Shown: piece by piece, positions 10,396-21,362 of the stretch
Position numbering within the stretch: position 1 is the stretch's first letter
How the letters are laid out: the number at the start of each line of letters is the position of its first letter
Source of the DNA: Gnetum montanum
Lineage: Eukaryota; Streptophyta; Gnetopsida; Gnetales; Gnetaceae
Length of the DNA: 64,000 nucleotides
Reading direction: 5' to 3'
Assembly (NCBI GenBank): GCA_015680685.1
Contig: MNCI01002119.1
Coordinates: forward strand, 124,001-188,000
Made by a program: the position numbers and the translations under genes
The notes under the pieces: model-generated
Databases searched by the model: none
What the model saw: the letters and a program-made list of their open reading frames with translations, nothing else
Told to the model about the DNA's origin: nothing

Positions 10396-10554
10396 CAGAA
10401 GAGGACAAATGAACAATGAATAACATCCATAGCCGAAGCAAAGGACACATCTAGTACACAACAACCGAATGCTGGGGGCCCTGCCCCTAATCCCAAACAA
10501 AGTAGGCCCAAGCCCTCGACCCATATAGAGGCAACCAACACAGCAACAAACAAC

Positions 10555-11583
10555 ATGGACTTTGTAGCTACACTAGCCCAGGTGAAACAAACGCTCAAAC
10601 AAAAGAACACATCCATGAGCTTGTACGACCTGGTCATGACATCATCAGCTCATCGCGAAGCCTTAGTGCAAATGTTAGCATCCATTCCTATTACAGAGGA
10701 CATCCTTGCTAACATGGAATCCATTTGTGTAATGATTTCACAACACACACCACAAGGATTGGGTTCAAACACCTTAGCCTTCTGTGACGATGCAGTTAAA
10801 GTCAACCCTGAATGAGGGGAGGTCACAACAGCTCCATTATTGATTAGCATACGTGTTGGGAAATGTACCATTCATAGAGTGCACGTTGATGATGGCGCGG
10901 CAACAAACGTAGTTCTATACTCCGTCATTGACAAACTAGGCATGGCAGACGAGATCATGCCAACAAAAATCATGTGTTTAAAATCCTTTAACAGATCACG
11001 TGTCATAGTCAAAGGCATAATCAACTTAGCCTTTGTGGCAGGAGAATAATTCCCCACTAGCGTGGAATTCACTGTCATAGAAGAGATGGCTAGTTTCAAC
11101 ATGATTATTGGTAGACCTTGGCTAGCACAACAATGAGCCATTTTCTCACTGATACATCAAGAAATCCACCTTCCATACGAAGGTGGACAAGTGATTATAC
11201 ATGGCAAAAACACTCCTTTTCAAGCTGACCAGAACATAGACATGTCATAGGTCTTGAAAGAGGATCCTCTTGAAGCAACACACATGACAAAAAATGCAAC
11301 ACCTAGAGCCAAAACGCCTGAATGAGCAGCAACAACTGATACAATATTTAAAGGTAAAACACCTGAACGAGTGGTGAAAACCATAAGCCTTCCAGTGGAG
11401 CCTAAGCCTAAAATGCTTCCAAAACCACATTCAATTAGGAGACAACCACTCAATCAAGACTCCCCTGTGGCCAAAAACACATCTGATCGTCACCCACTCT
11501 TTACCTTTGTTCGTTGTGCATACGTCACCTTCGTTTGCATTATACTAGCTTACACATTTACATGTGGCCTGAAAAGGCCTTAA
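10555..11583 (+). pseudogene. Retropepsin domain and hydrophobic C-terminus, element II
   Basis: It continues the frame of 8761. A helical-looking segment (VKQTLKQKN, SLYDLVMTS) precedes GKCTIHRVHVDDGAATNVV, where DDGA stands at the aspartic-protease active site. Further on come VIVKGIINLAFV, FNMIIGRPWLAQ and IHQEIHLPYEGGQVIIHG, typical of plant gypsy proteases. Several stops break the frame. It ends at 11583 after a hydrophobic run, AYVTFVCIILAYTFTC, resembling a membrane segment. No reverse transcriptase or integrase follows. The domain identity is clear; activity is not expected. Confidence 0.8.
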
Positions 11584-11712
11584 ACTAGTTCATGGCCTAA
11601 AATGTCCTTAAACTACCACCATTTCACATTATTTTCTATTTACTTGTGCATTTTAGTTCATGTTTTATGTAGTTTCTATTTAACATTATTTTCTCTAGTT
11701 GCTTTTGTTTAC

Positions 11713-11714
11713 AG
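11713..11714 (+). promoter_or_regulatory. Splice-acceptor-like site, element II
   Basis: A pyrimidine-rich run (TTTTCTCTAG, then TTGCTTTTGTTTACAG) ends in AG and is followed by GGTCATATAGACACAC. The same position in elements I and III reads TTTCTGTAG or TTTTTGTAG followed by GATCT. The donor that follows 57 bases later in I and III is not conserved in this copy. Confidence 0.45.
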
Positions 11715-11749
11715 GGTCATATAGACACACACGCATGCATCCACACAGA

Positions 11750-12025
11750 GCAATCCTGGCATAATGACTTAAAAATGATACCACACATCGTCCTGGTGTC
11801 ATGACGGTAAACTGACACCATAGATCTCTATCCGACATGATACTAAACTATCACACTCATTCACCAGAGTCTGCTAGACTATGAACTAGCTTGCCTCTTC
11901 ATAGTCCTCCACGACTATAAACTAGCATCGCACCATCCATTACAACGATAAACTAGTAGTGTCCAATGGGTTATGACGTAAAACTAACCCATGAAAGTCC
12001 ACTAAGACTATAAAATAGCAAGATC
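11750..12025 (+). repeat. Hairpin array of element II
   Basis: About eight units of roughly 37 bp, several folding as a short stem closed by a constant 11-nt loop. The best are: stem TGGTGTCA (11794-11801), loop TGACGGTAAAC, stem TGACACCA (11813-11820); and stem ATGGGTTA (11966-11973), loop TGACGTAAAAC, stem TAACCCAT (11985-11992). A third has GCTAG/CTAGC around a shorter loop (11873-11890). The stems differ while staying complementary. Equivalent arrays lie in elements I, III and VI. Confidence 0.85.
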
Positions 12026-12242
12026 ATCTCTGGAACATTCATCTGCTATTATAATTCATGACATTTCTTCATCGACTCCTACTACATCATTCATCACACC
12101 GACTCTGACAACACTATTGCTGCTCATTTTGTTTGCCTTAAGTTTCACATGGTGCCTCCATTTGCATCGGCCCCATTCATGTCTAAAGTGTTCACTAACT
12201 CATTCACTTGTGGATTTCTTGTCTTCTTGGAGTTGTGTTTGT

Positions 12243-12345
12243 AGGATGACACCCAGTGGTTCTCGTACACGGATACACTTCATCACGGTGACAAGGTGCC
12301 ACATTGTTTCTGATGCACACAACCAAGTTAATCAATCTGTTTAAA
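12243..12345 (+). other. Acceptor-like site and conserved short frame, element II
   Basis: AGTTGTGTTTGTAG ends at 12244 and is followed by GATGACACC. The same junction stands in element III (46707), element I (49809, GTGTTTGCAG) and element VI (minus, 54115). The next frame from 12246 reads MTPSGSRTRIHFITVTRCHI, resembling GGSRAKMHLIAVASYHV in element I. Splicing and translation are inferred; only the sequence conservation is seen. Confidence 0.5.
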
Positions 12346-13149
12346 AGTACATTCCCAGTTCCCAATACATTCTCCATTTCCCCAACAATCTTGTTCCCCT
12401 TCCTACTCAGTTACAGTTCCCAAATACACCCAGTACATCCCAAAACTTTGAGCACACTATTGCAGACTTTGACATTCCCAAGCAGTTGCAACACACAACA
12501 CGGCACATGAGCATGAGTGCAAATTCGAAAGAAAGCTATTTCCAAAAATAATGAAAAGGAACAAAAAAAAAGAGAGATCAAAGATCAAAGAGAAAAATGA
12601 ACCACAAGCCTTTGGCACTTCCCATACAAGCCCCAGGCGGGAAGGCAATTGTCTTGGAAAGAACCGTTCATGTCTCACACCATCATGTTTCATCTCATTG
12701 CGTGGCTTTGGCTATTAGACAATGGGTTCCCTTAGACACTCCAAAAGGGTCCTGTTTCTCCAAAGAATGCATCATCTCATCGCATGGCTTTGGTTGTAAC
12801 AACAAGTTCTCTTAAACTTGATACAAGAGTCTTGTTCCTCCAAAGGACGCACACCTCATGCCTTGGTTCCAAGTCTGCCAAATATTGGCCAGTGACATGG
12901 AAAAACATGACTTGTTTACACAAGGTGAACACTCCTCTCCTACACCTGCACAATCCCTCAATTAATTCCCAATCCCACAGTTGCAAACACCTCCACTAGA
13001 CATCATCTCAAAACTTCATTCCCCAATCCCAGGTACTTTTGAACACGGTGCGAGAACATCTAGCCAAGTGTCAAAGGAAAATGCTACTAAGTCGCTTGTG
13101 GTGTTTTGTACTTCTTAGTCAACGCTACTCGGCTTGATTCCTCCAAGCG
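12346..13149 (+). other. 3' untranslated-type region of element II
   Basis: No domain is recognisable. It is collinear with 46800-47640 in element III: shared blocks are the purine-rich stretch about 12545-12600, CATACAAGCCCYAGGCGRGA (12625 and 47213) and the run starting CCTTGGTTCCAAGTCTGC (12861 and 47369). It ends in the conserved pre-PPT block from 13098. Confidence 0.65.
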
Positions 13150-13167
13150 TCAACAAAGAGGGGCCAA
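13150..13167 (+). promoter_or_regulatory. Polypurine tract of element II
   Basis: CAACAAAGAGGGGCCAA abuts the TGAAACACC start of the 3' LTR. The same tract stands before the 3' LTRs of III and I and, on the minus strand, of VI. It would prime plus-strand synthesis. Confidence 0.8.
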
Positions 13168-14520
13168 TGAAACACCACAAAAATTTGGACCTAACACTTT
13201 CGGACAAGAATCGAGCTAAGTCATGATGCTTCTTAGCATGATCGAAACTTGTGAACTTCACAAATAGCATTAAACGGAGTCGAATCAAGCAAGTAAAAGT
13301 TCCCCAAGCTCCATTGGTGACTACATCAGCATATAGCATTAGGAATTTCATGTTTTGGATTCAAAATACTTGGTTTTGGCCAAGTATACTCTGGGCACAC
13401 CTTGGTGTACGCTGGCCAGCATACAGCAAATTTTGAGCCCCAAAAATGAGCCAAAACGTATCATAATTCAGCGTTTAGACCTCCTAGGACCTTCCCCAAG
13501 GTCCCCAGCAGCTCTCAAGCACCTAAAAATCAAGTTTTGGGCTCCAAATGATGGTTTTTCATTCCTGCATGACTAGCGTGTACGCCCAACGTGCACCATC
13601 AAGGATCTCTCAAAACAGGCACCCCAAAACAAGATCTCCACCTACAATTGACTCTCAGAGGAAAGGAAATTGTCAGGCATCATCCCAAGCTCCCAAAAAT
13701 GAAGATTGAACCTCAAAATGATGCACTTACTTGATCTATACACTGAGCATACATACTCTGCACGCCCAACGTGTACACGCTGGCATGCAGCACACTGGCA
13801 TGTAGAACGCTGGCATGCAGCATGCTGTATAGTTGTAATATTCTTTGCACTTGGGCAACATAGCCACATGTCATATGAGCTGAAATTTTCTCACCCACAG
13901 CCACTCATACCCTTCCATATCCAAATCTAACGTCCAAGATCTCATAAAAACCGCAATTTTTCACTAGATCAGGGGGTTCGCAGTTTTTACAAAGGGACAG
14001 AAAAACTGAATCAAAAAGACTGAGCAAATTTGGGCATCAACCTCTATATGCTAGGGCATCAGACTAGGACTCTACATTTCCCTGCAACCCAAAACCTACA
14101 TCTTCTAGCACCCATCATCACCCACCAGGGCTAAACGTCTACCTTGTGATTAATCCACAACTGCGTTATGACCGGTGCACACTATAATCACTTTTTCAAT
14201 ACAAAAATGTTTACATTTTTGCCCAGATTTATTGTAGTTTTCTTTTTTTTTCATTTTACGTTTACATTCTAGTTTACGTTATTGTGTCTTTTTACGTTAT
14301 GGTTTACGTTTAATATGCATCGTTTACATATAACCCAATGCATTGCAAAGTGCGTACATTGGGGAAGTCCTCGTTTGATCTACGTGCGGACCATTCAAGG
14401 CACTCTGCCTTTGTCCATTCCAGCTTTCCCTCAAGTGAAGGTAGAGTCTTCTGTGCCTATCTGTAGATCTCTCAGTGTCTGTTTCCTTCTAGCCTTGCAC
14501 TGATGATTTCAGAAAGTACA
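13168..14520 (+). mobile_element. 3' LTR of element II (1353 bp)
   Basis: It starts TGAAACACCACAAAA and ends AGTACA, with the polypurine tract before it. The U3 carries GTACGCTGGCCAGCATAC (near 13405) and ACGCTGGCATGCAGC-type palindromes (13770-13830). The TATA position matching 7033 in the 5' LTR has decayed to CATAAAAA (near 13933). It is followed at once by another primer-binding site and leader, so it also serves as the 5' LTR of the next, truncated copy. Confidence 0.9.
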
Positions 14521-15214
14521 GAAAATGGTGCTAGAAGGAGAACCTCTCTTTTCTTAGATCTACTTTGACCCAGCATAGATCTCTTCATATCTGCTAGTCC
14601 ATCTCATAGATCTGCTTTCTACAACCCTAGATCTATAGTCGATTTTCCCATATCTACACTCAATTAGCGTAGATCTGACTTTGAATCTTTCAGATCTACA
14701 CCCTGTTTAGCCACATCTGCTGCAAACCTAGTGTGTATACACTACACACCAAGCCTGCACGTTGAGATTTGCACGCTGAGATCTGCATGTTGAGATCTGC
14801 ACGCTGAGGCCTGCACGCTGAGATCTGCACGTTGTCAGGCTAGTCTATACACTATGACTCTTTGGTATACGTTGCCAACACTTAGAATTTTCTTCATTCA
14901 TTGTCCAACAATTAACCAAATTTTCACTCATTTACGCTATCACATTCAAACATTTAAAACATTTGACAGTGGACCTTGCCCAAGAAAGCATCACCATCAA
15001 GTCATCTCAGAACTCTAATGCATGCACCTTTGTAATCCTCACACAAGAACAATACAACTTTATCTATGTAAAGATTCAGGCCCTCCTTCCTCTTGATACC
15101 ACAGAATAGGAGGCAAAACAAAACTTTGAGCACATATACAAGGGAGGTCATGAATTTGTCCCCTTTGTATATGACATCATCCCCCTTTCTGAGCCTCATC
15201 ATTGACTCATCTCT
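14521..15214 (+). pseudogene. Second leader and gag N-terminus after the element II LTR
   Basis: The stretch is collinear with 7611-8286: a primer-binding site, GCACGCTGAGATCT units (14755-14830), then the Gag N-terminal start with TFVILTQEQYNFIYVKIQ, EFVPFVYDIIPL and a stop at the same TAG codon as in element II. Homology stops at 15214, where the 29-bp array begins, and the rest of this copy is missing. The arrangement LTR-internal-LTR-internal points to recombination between two copies. Confidence 0.85.
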
Positions 15215-15990
15215 TAGTGACAACTCTTAGTGCCAAGGGTCTATTTAGTGAATAGTTGATCTTGAGGGTCCATTTGACCAAAACTTAGTCACAAGGGTCC
15301 ATTTGGCCAACACTTAGTCTAGAGGGTCCATTGTACTAACCCTTGGTCTCGATGGTTGTCTAGCCAATAGTTGATCCTAAGTGTCTATTTTCCCAACCTA
15401 GGCTCTACCAAACCATCCTACATGCTTATAAATTTCATCCCTAAGGTTCGTTTGTCAAACACTTGGTACTGAGGGTCTATTGGACCATCCCTTGGTCCCA
15501 AGGGTCCATTTGGACAACATTTGGTCTTAAGGATCCATTTTTCCTACACTTGGTCCTAAGGGTCTATTTACACAACACTTGGTTCCTAGGGTTCATTAGG
15601 CCAACCCCTAGTATCAAGGGTTTGTTGGGTCAACCCTTGGTCTTGAGGGTTTTTCTGGCCAATAGTTGATCTTGAGGGTCCATCTAGCCAAACATTGGTC
15701 CTGACAGTCAGTTTTGCCAACCCAAGCTCTGCCATACCATCTTGCACCCTTATAAATTTGGTTTGAAGGGTCCATGTGGCCAACACTTTGTCCAAAGGCT
15801 CCTTTGTATCAACCTTTGGTCTTAAGGATCCGTTGGGTCAACCCTTGGTCCTGAGGGTCCATGCTTGGTTCTGAAGGGTCGATTTGGCCAACACTTGATC
15901 CTGAGGGTCCATTAGGTTAATCCTTTAGTTCTGAGCATCCATTTGGCTAACATTTGATCCATAGGATTAATTTTACCAACACTTGGTCCC
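15215..15990 (+). repeat. Array 2: 29-bp tandem repeat
   Basis: About 25 diverged units of 29 bp, built on TTGGTCCTAAGGGTCCATTT followed by a GGCCAACAC-like part. Two diverged linker blocks interrupt it, one at about 15395-15445 and one at 15720-15770. The second is the reverse complement of the linker in array 1 (CCAAGCTCTGCCATACCATC, then CTTATAAATTTGGT). It lies between a cut-off gag fragment and the 3' side of the rDNA pseudogene, so it may be intergenic-spacer DNA or an element-internal array. Confidence 0.9.
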
Positions 15991-16451
15991 AAGGGTTTAT
16001 TTGGATATAAGCACTTCAGTCTCAGTTAGATTGGTGGGCCAACACTTGAGAGTTTCATTAAGTTGATCATGACCAGAAGTGGGAACATCATGATCATCAA
16101 GATTGTTTGCATGTGATGGCATTTTTCCATTGGGATCTTTGCTTTGTGTAAACTCATAGGTAGGGGAGGTTCCCTATTTACAATGCGAATAAACAAAGTT
16201 CCCATCGAGGTTCCAATTGCATGATCAAATATTCAAATTTTAAGGCTACCACCTAGAATTTGACATGGAAGGGGACCATTTTCTTGGGAATGGGAACAAA
16301 CCCATCTCTCAACAAAAATTCATGACCCCTATCTATTGATCCCTATGAGATGCCATATTTGATGGGTAGAATATAGCAAGAATCTACAAAGAAAAAGTGA
16401 AAGAAGACCCAAAGAAGAGAAAGAGGAAAGATAGAGAGGAGGAGGTGATCA
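15991..16451. other. Unassigned stretch beside the 26S pseudogene
   Basis: I see no gene here. By position it follows the 3' end of the minus-strand 26S pseudogene, so it would be 3' external or intergenic spacer if the rDNA unit is collinear. Purine-rich DNA at about 16390-16445 precedes the 26S end. Confidence 0.4.
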
Positions 16452-17515
16452 TGAATCTTGACAATAAAGGGGTGAATCTTAGTGGATTGTGATAGCAAGG
16501 TAACTCTACCACTTAAAATATGCCATCATGTATTTAAGTTTTCTACAAAGGATTCTTCTTACGAAATACTCAAAATGGAACTATATGACCACCAGTGCCC
16601 TACTATGCAAGCAGGACTAGGGGGTACCATTGACACATGCCAATGGAAGCAATGAAGCTACCCCTACCATGGGTCATGTAGCAATTGACAAGGAAAGAGG
16701 TGCTACCTCTAACATGGATTCTAGCTTAGAGGCATTTAGTCATAATCTGACACATAGTAGCTTCACATCATTATCTTTTCAACCAAACATGATGACCAAT
16801 TGTGTGACTCAATGGTTCCTCTCATACTAAGTTGAATTACTATCTTGGTGTGCATCATCAGTAGGGTAAAACTAACCTATCTCATGATGGTCTAAACCTA
16901 GCTCATGTTTCCTATTGGTGGGTGAACAATCTAACACTTGATGAATTTTCCTTTACAATGATAGGAAGAGCCAACATTGAAGGAACAAAAATCAACATCG
17001 CTCTAAATGCTTGGTTGCCACATGCTAGTTATCCCTATGGTAACTTTGTTGACACATCTAGCTTCAAATTCTGAAGATCTAAAGGATTAATAGGCCATGA
17101 TTTCATGGTTTTCATTGGTATTAAAAATCAAAATGAAATGATCTTTTACCCTTCCATTTCACATGAGATTTCTATTCTTGTTAAGCTCATCTTAGGACAT
17201 TTGCATTATCTTTTAATAGATGTGCCACCGAAGTCAAACTCCCCACCAGACTCTATTTTCTATGCAGATCAACGTGCTAAGGTGCATCTTGGATCCAAAA
17301 GCAAGGGATGTGCCTCATTCTTGATGAATAGAGTAAGTAAAATAATTTTAAAAGTAGTGGTATTTATCTTGTGCCATAAGTAGCTCCCACATATTCTACA
17401 CCTCTTAAGTCATTTCACAAAGTCAAATTAGAGTCAAGCTCAATAGGGTCTTCGTTCCTTGCTAATTCTACCAAGACCATTCCGTTGGCTATGAATTTGC
17501 TAAATAGTAGGTAGG
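16452..17515 (-). pseudogene. 26S rRNA pseudogene, 3' third
   Basis: Read as reverse complement this is the 3' part of plant 26S rRNA. Recognisable conserved blocks on the plus strand are GAATCTTAGTGGATTGTG, GACCAATTGTGTGACTCAA, CATCAGTAGGGTAAAACTAA, CATTTGCATTATCTTTTAA and CCTCTTAAGTCATTTCACAA. Differences from the usual sequence are mostly C-to-T and G-to-A, as expected for a silenced, methylated copy. Element IV interrupts it at 17516, and the gene resumes at 27534. A functional rRNA is not expected. Confidence 0.93.
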
Positions 17516-18791
17516 TGTTGGCACATTTTGGCCATTTCATGGAACAGAGATATGAGATGATTGAAACCTTGAAAATATTTCAATAGAACTATTGAAATGG
17601 CAAGATGAAGGTATTGATTCCTGTCACTCGCTAAAAAAGATTGGATGAGATGGGCTGCATTTATTCTCCCTAATTTTAATTCTTTGGATTATCAATTAGA
17701 CTAATACTTAGCATAGGAAACAAGCATATGATTTTGCTTCTCAAAATTCACTAGGTTGGAGCTTCTTCCAATCCATATCTTTTGTGGATATTCTAGAGGT
17801 CTGTCTGACTATCATTTGGAACATGTTGTGAGGTGGATTAGGTATACTAGAGTATTGTCCTCAAAGCAACATCATTGGTTGTCTACATCATCAACTAAAG
17901 CATTCCTTGCATGGAGCCCTTAAGGAGGAAAGGCATGCATATCCGGGAGACCATAACATTATTGGTGGAAATAATGATGCACATATGAAAGATAGTGAAT
18001 AGAAGATTGCAAGAGATAATGTGCCAATGGTGAATGAATTGACAAGCAAGAAATTCTTTATTGTTAGAAATACTTTTAGGAATTGATCATTTGGATACTG
18101 ATAAAGAATAAGCAAGAGCTATCCTTAGGGAAAGGTGGTAGAAAATAGTGTTTTAGGCTACCCATAATTGTTGAAGGTATCTCCACTCTGCCTAAAATAA
18201 TTTGGAAACAATTTCAAAAGAAATACGAACTTGTCAAAGAATGGAAAACCTTAGGCAATATGTTGATTAGTAAGCTGTTAAAGGGAATAGACGGAAAATA
18301 AACCAAATGATGTCAATAGGGCCCATCCCCAAGGGGAAATTATGGCAAATAATGCTTGGGATTCAAACCTTGGAGGCCTATTTTTACCATTTTGAGGTAC
18401 AGCACGCAAATTACTGTGGCCACCAATATCAATTCTTATGGATCGAATTCTACAATTGAGGATGCCTTTGAAGTAGAATCACAGTTTTGGAAAATTGAGA
18501 ATAAATAAGTTGTTGTGGGTGAATTTCATGATGGCTGAGGGTTTTTTTCAGCTGCCACCAGAAATCTAATGGAGGTGAACAAGCCAGAAGAACGCTGCTC
18601 TACCAGAAGGTCTTCCAATACTGATTTTTGACATTACTATCTCAACCATGGTTCATTCTTCAATTCTTCATCAGTTTGTGGACATGGCGAGATAGTACCT
18701 AATCTGCAGGCATCCATAGATTTTGCAGAAGTGCTAGGGTTTGTTGATCTTTGACGGTTTCTATTTTCGTATGTGATCTGATCGAGACAAA

Positions 18792-19034
18792 ATGGTGAAC
18801 CCGATTGTTTTCTTTGACCTCAAGATTGGTGGCATCCCTGCCGAGCATGTTGTGATGGAGCTTTACAAGGATGTGGTTTCAAGGATGGTGGAGAACTTTC
18901 GTGTGCTATGTACAGGTGAGAAGGGCACTGGTTGAAGTGGGAAGCCTCTACATTACAAGGGTTCCACCTTCCACCCTGTGATCCCTAGCTTCATGTGCCA
19001 GGGCGGTGACTTCACTCTCAGAAATGGCACTGGT
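18792..19034 (+). pseudogene. Captured cyclophilin 5' fragment in the 5' LTR of element IV
   Basis: ATG at 18792 opens a frame reading [20 protein letters not shown], then [14 protein letters not shown], a TGA stop, then [19 protein letters not shown] and [14 protein letters not shown]. This is the first roughly 80 residues of a plant cytosolic cyclophilin, a peptidyl-prolyl isomerase. The usual Arg after GTG or GVG is the stop. The match ends at NGTG; the next residues ([14 protein letters not shown]) are unrelated. About 60 bp upstream also look like a leader, so a transcript 5' end seems to have been captured. The other LTR carries a copy with the same stop. Confidence 0.9.
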
Positions 19035-19560
19035 GTGCAGACCTGCGATGATGGTAGCCACTTTGTGGGCCAGTTTAAGACAGGAGAACAATTACAGTCT
19101 TCCAAGAATAATGAAGAGATCATGAACCAAATATATGACGATGATGATAGAAACCGCTGGAACAGGAACAACCAGCAGAATCAGTGCAGCCAACTAAACA
19201 GGTAATAAAGGCAAAAATAGCATTCCAACTATGATGACCATTTCATGGGAACGTTGGCTCCATGCCCATGCCAACTCCTTTGGTTGCCGTTTCAGCAGAG
19301 CCATTGCCAAAGACAGAGATGGGTCTTCACGATCGCTGCCGATGACGACGATTATGGTGGTTGCAGTTCATGGCCGTTATAGCCAAATGAAAAGATGATG
19401 AAACCGGAAGAGGTTTAGCAATAGCCACAGCTACAAGACAGGCCGTTTCTGAACTAAGCATGGACATGGATGTGGACGTTGATGTTGCCGACATTTCAAG
19501 TGCTTTTCCTTCCACCAATGAGGAAGCCACCAATCATTCTTAATTTATCATTGGTCACGC
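19035..19560 (+). other. Unrecognised coding-like pieces in the LTR of element IV
   Basis: The frame runs on from the cyclophilin piece to a stop at 19205 through [20 protein letters not shown] second piece reads SELSMDMDVDVDVADISSAF and ends near 19542. Both recur in the 3' LTR. They look like joined transcript fragments but I cannot name a source gene. Confidence 0.4.
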
Positions 19561-19994
19561 GAAGCCTCGTCACCTAGTGGCATAAGCAATAGGATATAAA
19601 CCTTTTTAATCAAATTTAATTTGATTTTCATTTTTCTTTGTTTAAGAAAAAAGTAAAGGGTATATTGTTATTATTTCAAAAGGAAAGAGAAGTTATAGGG
19701 AAGTTGTTCAATGTTATATGTGTATGGAACAAGTGTCCTTTGCAATTTTTAAATATCATGGTGGTGATAACTTCACCTTGGTGGTTACAACTAAATTTTA
19801 ATTTCCCATGGTACTTATAACCATCAAGTAGGCCACTTGGCAACTAAAGCCTTTTTGTTTCCATGGTGACCACTTGGCAACTGAATAGGCCACTTGGCAA
19901 CTACATGGGACACTTGTCAACTATAGCCTTTTTATCTCTATGGTGGTTATAACCACCCAAAATAGTTGTAACTTACCTAACTACCTTTGAACCC

Positions 19995-20002
19995 TATAAA
20001 AA
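19995..20002 (+). promoter_or_regulatory. TATA box of element IV 5' LTR
   Basis: TATAAAAA follows GAACCC and precedes GCTTCAGGGGTCAAGG. The solo LTR has the same box at 42999-43006. The 3' LTR has TGTAAAAA at the same place. Confidence 0.65.
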
Positions 20003-21223
20003 TGCTTCAGGGGTCAAGGAGGAAAGCACACTTTGGATCACAAGGGGGGGACAATACAACACACTTGACCACACTTGGGGCCACACTTGGAGTTGCACAT
20101 TGTGAAAGATTGCTTGTAAAATGACTTGCTAAAGAAAAGATTTCAGCCTCTTTTTCATAGTCCTGTGAGTTATTTTTTTTTGTTTAAATTGTTTAGCTAG
20201 TGGTTTAGATAGTATCATCCTTGGAAAGTAATTTTGGGATTTTTAGATTGCTCTTATTGTTCTTTTTGCCCAATAGAAAATTTTTGTTAAAATTTTTCCA
20301 TAGAAGCACTTGTGTTTAAAAGCCTTAAGAGCATTTTAGTAGTAAATTTTATTATTGTACAATGTATAAGAACTGCTATTGAGATTATTGTATGAGAGCC
20401 TCTACTTGTAGTCATGCCATTGAACGATTCAATAGTCAAGAGGGTTCAAAAAATATTTGGTATTTTGATGGGACGAGAATAGCTTATTTTTATCTTTAAA
20501 GTGAATCTCCATGGTATTTCAATCAGAAATTGTTAAGTCTTTTGAAGGTTCTGTTGAATGCAATTGTTGACATCCATTATCTAGCCAAAATGGAGTCTCG
20601 TACGTGATAGTTTACGGAGCAATTTTTTGGTAGCATAGTAGGATTGTCCTGAAGAAATTTCTTATGTGAGCCTTGGAAGTTTGAAAAATTCGTAGATATT
20701 GAATTTAGGATAGCTTTATTGCAAAGTGTTTACTCATACCATTTTACCTTGTTTAAATATTTGAGGTCTTAACACAAATCTGCTTTCCTTTCTATCTATT
20801 TCCATTGAATCTTGCTCTATTTCTAGTTTTCTTGTGAAACTATCTCTTTCTCTGGGGAAAATTAGAAGTATATTCGTAGAGTTGTGCTTAAATGTTTTTG
20901 CAAAATTTTATTTGTTACAAGTAGGTATTATAACGACCATGTAGACTAGGCAATTGAACAAAAGAGAAACTCTCAAAAACTCATAGTACTTGGCAAAGTT
21001 GGCTGAATCTCTTTAAGATAAGTCATTTGTAGTTTACACACAATGCAATCGTTTCATATTTCACAACCGCACACCGCAACAGCACACACACATACTCACA
21101 TTAACTACTAAGTCTATTTCGAGGTATCTAGGCCTTGGTGTTGCCAGAGACCAGCAAGCACCTAAATCCTGTTCGAGGACACTTGTTGGCGATCACGTCC
21201 CAAATAGTCACCAACAGTTCTTT

Positions 21224-21242
21224 TGGCGCTAGAAGGAGGGCT
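21224..21242 (+). promoter_or_regulatory. Primer-binding site of element IV
   Basis: TGGCGCTAGAAGGAGGGCT lies seven bases after the 5' LTR. It is nearly identical to the site in elements I, II, III and VI, although the LTR of IV is unrelated to theirs. Confidence 0.8.
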
Positions 21243-21362
21243 GAAACTTTAGCCTCTCGGTTCATAAGACTTATAATTTTAGCACATCAGCAATTCTTTG
21301 TTACTATAAAGGCTTAAGAAATTAGATACTATTTTCAGTTCACGACCAAGAAGTTTGATAGT

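Larger units (their letters stand above)
17516..21216 (+). mobile_element. 5' LTR of element IV (3.7 kb)
   Basis: It begins TGTTGGCACATTTTGGCC and ends GTCACCAACA. It is repeated at 23855-27533 with about 95 percent identity over the first 300 bp by eye. The U3 is unusually long and contains a cyclophilin fragment (18792-19034) and other unrecognised coding-like pieces. TATAAAAA stands at 19995-20002, followed by a downstream GCTTCAGGGGTCAAGGAGG block shared with the solo LTR at 41063. It lies inside the 26S pseudogene; the flanking five bases GTAGG and GGAGG match at four of five. Confidence 0.93.

Noticed and set aside
10236-10637. 133-codon minus-strand frame
   Set aside because: Shadow of the gag linker repeats of element II; Cys/Val-rich with no domain.
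11750-12025. Hairpin arrays compared with integron attC sites and bacterial REP elements
   Set aside because: Setting is a plant retrotransposon, stems are short and lack the attC core sites; only the general idea of repeated hairpins is shared.
15215-15990. 29-bp repeats considered as a CRISPR array
   Set aside because: Units are contiguous and diverged without unique spacers, and the context is a plant nuclear genome.
17105-17383. 92-codon open frame beside element IV
   Set aside because: It lies in the antisense of the 26S rRNA pseudogene; the nucleotide match to rRNA explains it fully.
18792-19205. Cyclophilin as a functional gene
   Set aside because: Truncated after about 80 residues, premature stop, and located within LTRs in two copies.
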